Shown: piece by piece, positions 35,306 through 42,237 of the stretch | Numbering within the stretch: position 1 is the first letter of the stretch | Layout: every line of letters begins with the position of its first letter | Program-made: the position numbers and the translations under genes | The notes under the pieces: generated by a model | Seen by the model: only the letters and a program-made list of their open reading frames with translations | Databases searched by the model: none | Told to the model about the DNA's origin: nothing | Source: CAYNTS01 sp964400495 | Lineage (GTDB): Bacteria; Fidelibacterota; Marinisomatia; SCGC-AAA003-L08; D37C17 | Assembly (NCBI GenBank): GCA_964400495.1 | Contig: CAYNTS010000011.1 | Location: 1-44,793 of the forward strand | DNA: 44,793 bases | Reading direction: 5' to 3'

Positions 35306-36277
35306 ATGTCAAAAAATAAATATTTTCCTGATATTAATATAAATGTTGAGAACGAAACTGATACTTTCGCTAAAATAACAGCTGAACCTTTTGAAAGGGG
35401 ATATGCAGTTACCGTTGGTAATAGTTTACGAAGAGTGCTTTTAACTGCGCTTCCTGGTGCTGCAGTAACATCAGTGAAAATTGATGGAGTATCACATGAA
35501 TACTCAACTTTAAAAGGTATGTTAGAAAATGTAACTGATGTCGTTCTGAATTTAAAAGAAATTCGTTTCAATATAATTAACGAAGGAACAGAACTCATTA
35601 ATGTAAATATTCAAGGACCTGGTAAATTCACTGGTGCTGATATTGCAAAAGTAACATCTGATTTTGAAGTGTTAAATCCAGAAATTCATATTGCAACAAT
35701 TACTGAAGAAAAAGAAGTGAATTTTGAAATTAGAATTTCTAGAGGCAAAGGTTATTCTAATGCTGAAAGAAATAAACGAAAAGATGATACATTAGGTACT
35801 ATTAATATTGATGCAATATTTAATCCTGTAACAAATGTAGCGTGGGATGTGCAACCTATTCCGGCTTCAACTGATGGTCATGAAAGATTGTTTATTGATG
35901 TTACTACAGATGGTTCAACAACTCCAAAGGATGCTGTTAATCATGCTGCGAGTATTGTTCGTAGACAAATGGCATATTTCCTCTTCAATGATTCTAGTAT
36001 TATCAGTGCTGTAAATGAAGAAGAAATAAATGAGGCATTAGAAATTAAAACAATTCTAGGTAAAAGTATTGATGAAATGGAACTTTCTGTTAGAAGTCAT
36101 AATTGTTTGCAAGCTGCTGGAATCAAATTCATTTCGCAATTAGTTGACAAAGAAGAAAGTGAAATGCTTAAGTTCAAAAATTTTGGTAGAAAATCATTAA
36201 CAGAATTAGTTGAAAAACTTGGAAATTTAGATTTGCATTTTGGAATGGATATTTCTCAATATATGGACAAAGATTAA
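35306..36277 (+). CDS. rpoA: DNA-directed RNA polymerase subunit alpha
   Basis: 323 residues. The N-terminal dimerisation domain has AEPFERGYAVTVGNSLRRVLLTALPGAAVTSVKIDG near residues 27-62. After a linker, the C-terminal DNA-binding domain (about 245-315) has SVRSHNCLQAAGIKFISQLVDKEESEMLKFKNFGRKSLTE. It sits between rpsD and rplQ, the classical alpha operon. With rpoB and rpoC the window encodes all three large core subunits. Confidence 0.98.
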   Translation: MSKNKYFPDININVENETDTFAKITAEPFERGYAVTVGNSLRRVLLTALPGAAVTSVKIDGVSHEYSTLKGMLENVTDVVLNLKEIRFNIINEGTELINVNIQGPGKFTGADIAKVTSDFEVLNPEIHIATITEEKEVNFEIRISRGKGYSNAERNKRKDDTLGTINIDAIFNPVTNVAWDVQPIPASTDGHERLFIDVTTDGSTTPKDAVNHAASIVRRQMAYFLFNDSSIISAVNEEEINEALEIKTILGKSIDEMELSVRSHNCLQAAGIKFISQLVDKEESEMLKFKNFGRKSLTELVEKLGNLDLHFGMDISQYMDKD

Positions 36278-36286
36278 GGATTAGTT

Positions 36287-36721
36287 GTGAGACATCAAAA
36301 AAAAGGAAGAAAATTAAATAGAACTGCAAGTCACAGAAAAGCGTTGATGAGCAATCTTGCTGCTTCACTTGTATTGCATAAACAGATTCGAACTACAGAT
36401 GCAAAAGCAAAAGAGTTACGAGGATTTATTGAACGGTTGGTGACGTATGCAAAAAAAGATGATGTGCATGGAAGACGTTTAATTATGAAAAAAATACATG
36501 GGAAATTAAGCAAACAAATTGCAAATGTACTAATTCATGATATTGCACCTTCTTATACAGATAGAAATGGTGGTTATACTCGTATCATTAAAATCAAGAA
36601 TCGTAAAAATGATAATGCACCGGTTTCTATGATTGAGTTTGTTGATTTCACGAAAACTCAAACTGAGGAAGTAGAAGTGGAAGAAACTAAAGATTCAAAA
36701 GAAGCTACTAAATCGGAGTAA
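36287..36721 (+). CDS. rplQ: 50S ribosomal protein L17 with acidic C-terminal tail
   Basis: 144 residues, longer than the usual 115-130. The core MRHQKKGRKLNRTASHRKALMSNLAASL...GRRLIMKKIHGKL...GGYTRIIKIKNRKNDNAPVSMIEFVD is complete. The last ~20 residues form a Glu/Lys/Thr-rich tail, similar in character to the L3 extension. The start is GTG 36287 after AAGGA. It is the last ribosomal gene of the block. Confidence 0.96.
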   Translation: MRHQKKGRKLNRTASHRKALMSNLAASLVLHKQIRTTDAKAKELRGFIERLVTYAKKDDVHGRRLIMKKIHGKLSKQIANVLIHDIAPSYTDRNGGYTRIIKIKNRKNDNAPVSMIEFVDFTKTQTEEVEVEETKDSKEATKSE

Positions 36722-36732
36722 CACATTAATCT

Positions 36733-37938
36733 GTGAGAATTAATATTCGATTATTTTCGAAACATATACTAAACAGGGCATTGATATTCATTGCCCTGTT
36801 TGTTTTTTTTAGTGAATTATCTAACGCACAATTAGTGGATTTAGAAACACGGTGTCTTTGGATTATTCGTGAAACACTAATTGAACCCACCACAATTGAT
36901 ACTGCGTTTTATTACGCGTATGAAAATGGGTATGATTGCGTATTTGTTCAAGTTAGGGGTAGAGGTGATGCCTTCTATCAATCTGAGAATGTTCCAATGC
37001 ATCCTGACATTGCAATCGATTTTGACCCTCTAGATTATGCCCTTCGTTTAGGTCATGGACTTGGACTTGAGGTTCATGCATGGGTGAATTCCTACATACT
37101 TTGGTCAAGTGATTTTAAACCAGATAGTAGTAATCATATTTATCACACTAAAACTGAATGGACTGAGGCAAACATCCATGGGAAAATGGACTGGAGAATT
37201 GATTTATCTCAACCACAGTCACCCCAATGGGAAGGAATATATTTATCTCCAACTCACCCCGAAGTAAATCCTTATCTAAGAACGGTGTTTAATGAAATTA
37301 TTGATAATTATGCTGTAGATGGACTTCATCTAGATTACATTCGATTTCAAGATGATTTTTATGGATATAATCCCAAAGGTAGAGAAGTATTCAACGAAAA
37401 ATACAATATTGACCCTCAAGATATAGCTCGTGGAATTATTTCACCCAGATTTGGATGGGAGCAAACATTTGTTGATTCAATGGATTTTGCTTGGGACCAA
37501 TTCCGTAGAGATGCAGTAACTCAATTGGTCAAAATGCTTCGAGAGGATATTGAAAATAAAGGGTATGATGTTGAACTAAGTGCAGCAGTAAAACCCAATA
37601 TAAATGTAGCCAAAACGCGTTGGTTTCAAGATTGGGAGCTTTGGCTAGAAACTGGATTAATTGATTTTGCAGTTCCTATGAACTATTTTAAGGATATCAA
37701 CTATTTTAATACTTGTATTGATTTAATGAAAAACAATCTATCACTTGAAGATAAAGATAAAATTATTATGGGAATTGCTACATACAACCAAGATGCTCAA
37801 TCGTCTGCAGATAAAGTGCTTCTAACTCGCCTAAATGGGTTTAGAGGTGTGAGTATTTTCTCTTACGATTCTCATAAATATAACCTAGATTGGTTTCAAC
37901 CTGTGAATGATGCACTTGGTTATCCTTTCGAATATTAA
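36733..37938 (+). CDS. Secreted GHL10-family (DUF187, YngK-like) glycoside hydrolase-like protein
   Basis: 401 residues. A signal peptide occupies residues 1-33 (basic RINIRLFSKH, core ALIFIALFVFF, likely cut after SNA). The mature part is a TIM-barrel-like GHL10 domain: CLWIIRETLIEP, AYENGYDCVFVQVRGRGDAFY, GLEVHAWVNSYILWSS, DGLHLDYIRFQDD (about 196-208, with the putative catalytic Asp) and DFAVPMNYFKD. Known relatives (YngK, DigH) act on cell-wall glycans or related polysaccharides; the substrate here is unknown. Start GTG 36733 lies 11 nt after the rplQ stop; later in-frame GTG/TTG codons would lose the basic signal-peptide region. An intrinsic terminator lies inside its signal-peptide codons. 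Confidence 0.85.
   Translation: MRINIRLFSKHILNRALIFIALFVFFSELSNAQLVDLETRCLWIIRETLIEPTTIDTAFYYAYENGYDCVFVQVRGRGDAFYQSENVPMHPDIAIDFDPLDYALRLGHGLGLEVHAWVNSYILWSSDFKPDSSNHIYHTKTEWTEANIHGKMDWRIDLSQPQSPQWEGIYLSPTHPEVNPYLRTVFNEIIDNYAVDGLHLDYIRFQDDFYGYNPKGREVFNEKYNIDPQDIARGIISPRFGWEQTFVDSMDFAWDQFRRDAVTQLVKMLREDIENKGYDVELSAAVKPNINVAKTRWFQDWELWLETGLIDFAVPMNYFKDINYFNTCIDLMKNNLSLEDKDKIIMGIATYNQDAQSSADKVLLTRLNGFRGVSIFSYDSHKYNLDWFQPVNDALGYPFEY
36771..36810 (+). terminator. Strong intrinsic terminator after rplQ, inside the next gene's signal-peptide codons
   Basis: AAACAGGGCA (36771-36780) and TGCCCTGTTT (36792-36801) form a perfect 10-bp stem with an 11-nt loop. The stem runs into a T-tract ending with eight T (36803-36810). 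It lies 50 nt after the rplQ stop, the expected place to end the S10-spc-alpha transcript, but in frame within the GHL10 reading frame (codons 13-26). Translation from GTG 36733 would melt the hairpin, so ribosome traffic could decide between stopping and read-through. Confidence 0.85.
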
Positions 37939-37961
37939 TATAGTCCTAAAAGTCAGAATAC

Positions 37962-37975
37962 GTGTAAATTAACAC
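37962..37975. promoter_or_regulatory. Near-perfect 14-bp palindrome upstream of hutU
   Basis: GTGT and ACAC arms flank an AATT centre with one mismatched pair, in the 78-nt gap between the GHL10 gene and hutU, about 42 nt before the hutU ATG. Its place suggests an operator, but the site is short and may be chance in AT-rich DNA. No convincing -35/-10 pair was found beside it. Confidence 0.2.
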
Positions 37976-38016
37976 CAATAATTTTTAATTCCATTTATAT
38001 TTATTGAGGAAATAAT

Positions 38017-39675
38017 ATGGCGAATTCACGAACTGTGAAAGCTCCAACAGGAAGCACATTACATTGCAAAGGTTGGCATCAAGAAGCTGCCTATCGAATG
38101 ATTCAAAACAACCTTGATCCAGATGTTGCAGAAAATCCAAATGAGCTTATTGTGTACGGAGGGTTAGGCAAGGCAGCTCGCAACTGGGAATGTTTTGATG
38201 CAATTTTGGAATCTCTACAAAAATTAGAAAATGATGAAACACTTCTTATTCAATCTGGGAAACCAGTTGCTGTCTTTAAAACCCATTCTCACTCACCCCG
38301 TGTGTTAATTTCAAACTCTATGCTAGTACCAAATTGGGCAAATTGGAACCATTTTCGTGAACTCGATAAAAAGGGGCTCATGATGTATGGTCAAATGACT
38401 GCTGGGTCTTGGATTTACATTGGTACACAGGGAATTTTACAAGGTACGTATGAAACACTAGCAGAAGTTGCTAATCAAAATTTTAATGGCTCGTTAAAAG
38501 GCACACTGACTTTAACAGGTGGCTTAGGTGGAATGGGAGGTGCTCAACCCCTCGCTGTTACAATGAACGAAGGTGTAAATATAACTGTTGAAATTGACCC
38601 GCATAGTATTAAACGTCGCTTGGAAACACGGTATTTAGATACATCTACAGATGATATTGATGAAGCAATCAAACTAGCGTTTGATGCAAAAGAAAAAGGT
38701 GAAGCACTTTCTATAGGCTTGCTAGGGAATACAGCTGATGTTCTCCCAGAATTCGTAAAACGCGGAATTATTCCTGATATTGTTACTGATCAAACTTCAG
38801 CTCATGATGAATTGGTGGGATATGTTCCTCATGGAATTTCTTTTGAAGAAGCAACTGAATTACGAAAATCTAATCCTGAAAAATATATTGAAATGTCGTA
38901 TAAATCCATGGCTGTTCACTGTCAAGCAATGTTGGATTTACAAAAAATGGGTTCAATTGTGTTTGATTATGGCAATAATTTACGTGGTCAAGCCAAAGAG
39001 AATGGAGGAGTTGAAAATGCATTTGATTTCCCTGGATTTGTTCCTGCTTATATTCGCCCCCTATTTTGCGATGGTAAAGGTCCATTTAGGTGGGTTGCAT
39101 TATCAGGGGATCCTGAAGATATTTACAAAACGGATGCGAAGGTTTTAGAATTGTTCCCAGAAGACAAAGCCCTTCATAGATGGATTAGGATGGCACAGGA
39201 AAAAGTACAGTTTCAGGGTTTACCTTCACGTATTTGTTGGCTGGGATATCGTGAGAGAAATTTATTTGGGGAAGCAATTAATGATATGGTGGCTTCTGGT
39301 GAATTGAAAGCACCAATCGTAATTGGTAGAGATCATTTAGATGCAGGATCAGTAGCATCTCCAAATCGTGAAACAGAAGCAATGAAAGATGGGTCAGATG
39401 CCGTTGCTGATTGGCCAATATTAAATGCACTTTTGAGCACAACTGGAGGAACCAGTTGGACATCGCTTCACCATGGAGGTGGAGTTGGGATGGGGTTAGC
39501 AATTCATTCAGGTGTGGTGATTGTAGCTGATGGAACCCCAGAAATAAAAGAACGATTAAACAGAGTATTAACAAATGACCCAGGGATGGGTGTTGCTCGT
39601 CATGCAGATGCGGGATATGAGCGTGCAAAAGAAGTTGCCAAAGATAGAATTCTAAACATACCTATGTTAAAATGA
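38017..39675 (+). CDS. hutU: Urocanate hydratase
   Basis: 552 residues, the normal length. The enzyme adds water to urocanate to give 4-imidazolone-5-propionate using tightly bound NAD+, the second step of histidine breakdown. Visible features are YGGLGKAARNWECFDAI near the N-terminus, the NAD-binding GGLGGMGGAQPLAVTMN (about 168-184), the active-site cysteine at Cys407 in RICWLGYRERNLFG, and the C-terminal GTSWTSLHHGGGVGMG. GAGGAAATAAT precedes the ATG. It overlaps hutI by 4 nt (ATGA), so product and next enzyme are made together. Confidence 0.97.
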   Translation: MANSRTVKAPTGSTLHCKGWHQEAAYRMIQNNLDPDVAENPNELIVYGGLGKAARNWECFDAILESLQKLENDETLLIQSGKPVAVFKTHSHSPRVLISNSMLVPNWANWNHFRELDKKGLMMYGQMTAGSWIYIGTQGILQGTYETLAEVANQNFNGSLKGTLTLTGGLGGMGGAQPLAVTMNEGVNITVEIDPHSIKRRLETRYLDTSTDDIDEAIKLAFDAKEKGEALSIGLLGNTADVLPEFVKRGIIPDIVTDQTSAHDELVGYVPHGISFEEATELRKSNPEKYIEMSYKSMAVHCQAMLDLQKMGSIVFDYGNNLRGQAKENGGVENAFDFPGFVPAYIRPLFCDGKGPFRWVALSGDPEDIYKTDAKVLELFPEDKALHRWIRMAQEKVQFQGLPSRICWLGYRERNLFGEAINDMVASGELKAPIVIGRDHLDAGSVASPNRETEAMKDGSDAVADWPILNALLSTTGGTSWTSLHHGGGVGMGLAIHSGVVIVADGTPEIKERLNRVLTNDPGMGVARHADAGYERAKEVAKDRILNIPMLK

Positions 39676-40874
39676 AAACCAAAATTACCAATATTGGCTC
39701 CATTGTATCCTACTCCACCCAAAAAGGGGAGGTGCAATCATTGTCGAATCATGAAATATTGATTGATGATGAGCAAATTATTGAAATTGCACCAACAGTT
39801 GGAGAAGCAGAAATTGAAATTAATGCTGATGGAGCATTATTAACTCCTGGATTTGTAGATTCTCACACCCACCCAGTTTTCTTTTGTAATCGTGCCAATG
39901 AGTTTGGAATGCGAGTAGCAGGTAAATCGTATGAAGAGATTGCAAAATCAGGTGGGGGAATAATATCGTCAATAAATGCAGTTAGAGGTGCTTCGGAAGA
40001 CCAGCTGTTTGATGAATGTATTGAACGTGTAAATTTCTTTTTGGGACATGGAACGACAACCATTGAAGCAAAATCTGGATATGGACTAACTGTAGAAGAT
40101 GAATTAAAATCACTCAGGGTGATTAGGCGAATGAACGAAGCATCACAATTGGACGTTCTACCAACGTTGTTGGGTGCACATGATTTTCCACCAGAATTTA
40201 AAAATAAAAGAGATGGTTATGTGGATGTTATTTGCAATGAAATGATACCACAGGTAGCTGAAGAAAAATTAGCTGTATTTTGCGATGTATTCTGTGAAAT
40301 AGGGTATTTTACAGTTGAGCAATCTAGACGAATTTTAGAAACAGCCAAAGAAAATGGATTAATTCCTCGACTTCATGCAGATGAATTTGTGGACTCAGGT
40401 GCAGCATATCTAGCTTCGGAAGTTGGAGCCATTTCTGCTGATCATTTAATGGCAGTGAGTGATGATGGAATCAATGCCCTTAGTCAAAAAGGGGTGATTG
40501 CAACCCTCTTACCGGGTACAACTTTCTTTCTAGGTAAAAACACGTATGCACAAGGTCGTAAAATGGTTGATGCTGGTTGCGATATAGCTTTAGCAACGGA
40601 CTTTAATCCCGGGTCTTGTACATTACAGTCAATGCCAATGGTTATGTTTTTGGCTACGCAATTTTGCGGACTATCAGTAAAAGAAGCATTTACTGCAACT
40701 ACCTTCAATTCTGCAAAATCATTACAATTAGAAACAAAAATTGGAGCTATTGAAATAGGATTTCAAGCAGATGTGTTATTTTGGGAAATCAATTCTATTG
40801 ATGAGATACCTTATTGGCTTCACTCAACCCGCATTTTAAATGTTATGAAAAAGGGTGAATTATTGGGAGATTAG
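39672..40874 (+). CDS. hutI: Imidazolonepropionase
   Basis: A 400-residue amidohydrolase that opens the imidazolone ring to N-formimino-L-glutamate, the third step of histidine breakdown. Metal ligands His65 and His67 are in DSHTHPVF; GTTTIEAKSGYGL, LGAHDFPPE, HADEFVDSGAAYLASEVGAISADHL and ATDFNPGSC follow in family order. It directly follows hutU. hutH and the enzymes that process formiminoglutamate are not in the window. Confidence 0.97.
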   Translation: MKTKITNIGSIVSYSTQKGEVQSLSNHEILIDDEQIIEIAPTVGEAEIEINADGALLTPGFVDSHTHPVFFCNRANEFGMRVAGKSYEEIAKSGGGIISSINAVRGASEDQLFDECIERVNFFLGHGTTTIEAKSGYGLTVEDELKSLRVIRRMNEASQLDVLPTLLGAHDFPPEFKNKRDGYVDVICNEMIPQVAEEKLAVFCDVFCEIGYFTVEQSRRILETAKENGLIPRLHADEFVDSGAAYLASEVGAISADHLMAVSDDGINALSQKGVIATLLPGTTFFLGKNTYAQGRKMVDAGCDIALATDFNPGSCTLQSMPMVMFLATQFCGLSVKEAFTATTFNSAKSLQLETKIGAIEIGFQADVLFWEINSIDEIPYWLHSTRILNVMKKGELLGD

Positions 40875-41196
40875 TTGGGAGAGCGACGGCAGGAGAAACC
40901 GTATGCCTTAGCAAGATGTTTCTCTCTTGTTTTCCAATCATTTGATTTTATTACTGCATTAAGAAAAGCTTTTGTTCCTTCCTCTTTTTAGCTCCTGAAT
41001 TTTTTATTTAACTTGTGTATAAACTCAATAGCGTATATATTTTACGTATCATATTTTAATTTGTCATAATTAGTAAATGCTAAATAATAGACTTCCTTCA
41101 TACCAAAAATTACATATAAAGGTGTTATTTTTAAAAAGAAGTTCTGAATTTACTATTTTATTCGTGTATTCATATTTGGGTAATTATAAGGGGATG
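40875..41196. other. 322-bp non-coding gap between convergent genes
   Basis: No reading frame of note is visible. The first 60 bases are richer in G and C than the rest and hold the hairpin listed at 40892-40925. The remainder is AT-rich with no repeat, tRNA or promoter I can support. The gap separates hutI (plus strand) from the interrupted dockerin-like gene (minus strand). Confidence 0.7.
40892..40925 (+). terminator. Hairpin after hutI, possible weak terminator
   Basis: GGAGAAAC (40892-40899) pairs with GTTTCTCT (40918-40925), with one G-U pair at the base. The 18-nt loop can itself fold TGC/GCA. A mixed T-rich run (CTTGTTTTCC) follows rather than a clean T-tract. It is 17 nt after the hutI stop, which suits a transcript end, but the long loop makes an efficient intrinsic terminator doubtful; a structured RNA element is an alternative. 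Confidence 0.35.
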
Positions 41197-42102
41197 TTAA
41201 TTTTCTAATATAATACCAACCAATGCAATTACATCAATTACATTGATATTACCATCATTATTTACATCACTACAATCACATTCTAATGGATTTTCAGGAA
41301 ATGAAAGAATACAATTATTTACAATAGTAATAACATCAACAACATTTAATAAATTATCATTATTGCAGTCACCAATTGCAAAATATCCTTGAGGGAAGTG
41401 TAGTGCACCAATATCTATGCGAGTTTCATCTTCATCTATTTCGGTAGGGTCGCCTGCATCAATGCAAGGTGAAGTTGATAAATAATTATAATTTGAATAG
41501 TGTTCGTTTACAAATCGGGGGTCTTCAAAAATAAGACCATCACCGGGTAGGGGCTCCAACGGAGTCCAAATGCTTCCTCAGCCAGGGCAGTTTTCCATAT
41601 AGTCTGCCTCGCCATTATCCCATGCATTGCAATATGTTATTTCAGCTGTGGGAATTTCACTGTAAATTCCTAATCCATACGTTGTATTGGAAATTAAATT
41701 ACAGTTTTTAATAACCACATGAGTGGAATCGAACAATTTTATTCCAAAGTCATTATTTATGAGATTACAATTAATAATTGAACCGGTAGAAGTGCCTGCA
41801 AAACTGATTCCAAAGTACTCACTGTTTTGCACAGAACATTCTTGAATATCAACATGGCATGGATATGCTTCTTCACCATATACCCAAATACCACCACCCA
41901 ATTGTAAATCAATAACTGCACCATTGCCATCAATTTTAACGCTTCCTTCAAATAGACCTAATCCACCGGTATATATAGTATTAGCATCTAAGGAAACAAA
42001 TTTATCGTAACCGTCAGCTGGTTCAGCAGAATTGAATGCATCTTGTAAGGATATGCCAAAGACACATGCTATACTTAGTATAAATCCGATTGGTTTGAAC
42101 AT
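41197..42102 (-). pseudogene. Secreted right-handed beta-helix protein with C-terminal dockerin-like repeats, interrupted by in-frame TGA
   Basis: Two reading-frame pieces lie in the same frame and are joined by a single TGA at 41580-41578. The upstream piece (42102-41578, 174 residues) has a signal peptide (about residues 1-18) and parallel beta-helix style repeats with IINCNLINNDFGIKLF and VVIKNCNLISNTTYGLGIY. The downstream piece resumes GSIWTPLEPLPGDG, DPRF, CIDAGDPTE, then two calcium-binding dockerin-type repeats (DCNNDNLLNVVDVITIVN and DVNNDGNINVIDVIALVG). Read through, the protein would be 301 codons. TGA is a normal stop elsewhere here (rpsJ, rplO, hutU), so recoding is unlikely. A TGG-to-TGA nonsense change, or a sequencing error, is the simplest explanation. 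Confidence 0.7.
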
Positions 42103-42194
42103 ATCTAAAGTTCGGAATAATTCAGCAAATTACCAAATCGAATTGCGTAACAGTATGTAAAAATAAAATGTGCGAATCATCAGTTATTTCACAT

Positions 42195-42218
42195 CTGTAA
42201 AACGTACTAAATTTACAG
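42195..42218. promoter_or_regulatory. 24-bp inverted repeat upstream of the ABC-F gene
   Basis: CTGTAAA (42195-42201) and TTTACAG (42212-42218) are perfect reverse complements with a 10-nt gap, ending 19 nt before the ABC-F ATG. This could be a protein-binding site or a leader hairpin close to the ribosome binding region. The ABC-F start itself has no clear Shine-Dalgarno. In AT-rich DNA such repeats can arise by chance. Confidence 0.3.
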
Positions 42219-42237
42219 TTAATATTTGTAAAAAATC

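Noticed and set aside
38780..39148. A 122-codon plus-strand frame inside hutU
   Set aside because: hutU is complete and conserved in its own frame across this stretch; the second frame reads as low-complexity shadow.
40876..40930. Glycine or similar riboswitch after hutI, suggested by GGGAGAG
   Set aside because: The conserved core bases and pairings of the known glycine aptamer are missing, and it lies 3' of the gene next to a convergent gene.
41570..41590. Selenocysteine at the in-frame TGA of the dockerin-like gene
   Set aside because: The downstream hairpin is short, has a 3-nt loop and a mismatch, and secreted beta-helix proteins are not known selenoproteins; a TGG-to-TGA change is simpler.
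41197..42102. Alternative genetic code with TGA as Trp or Gly
   Set aside because: TGA serves as the stop in the sugar transferase, Wzi-like gene, rpsJ, rplO and hutU, and no other long gene here has an internal TGA.
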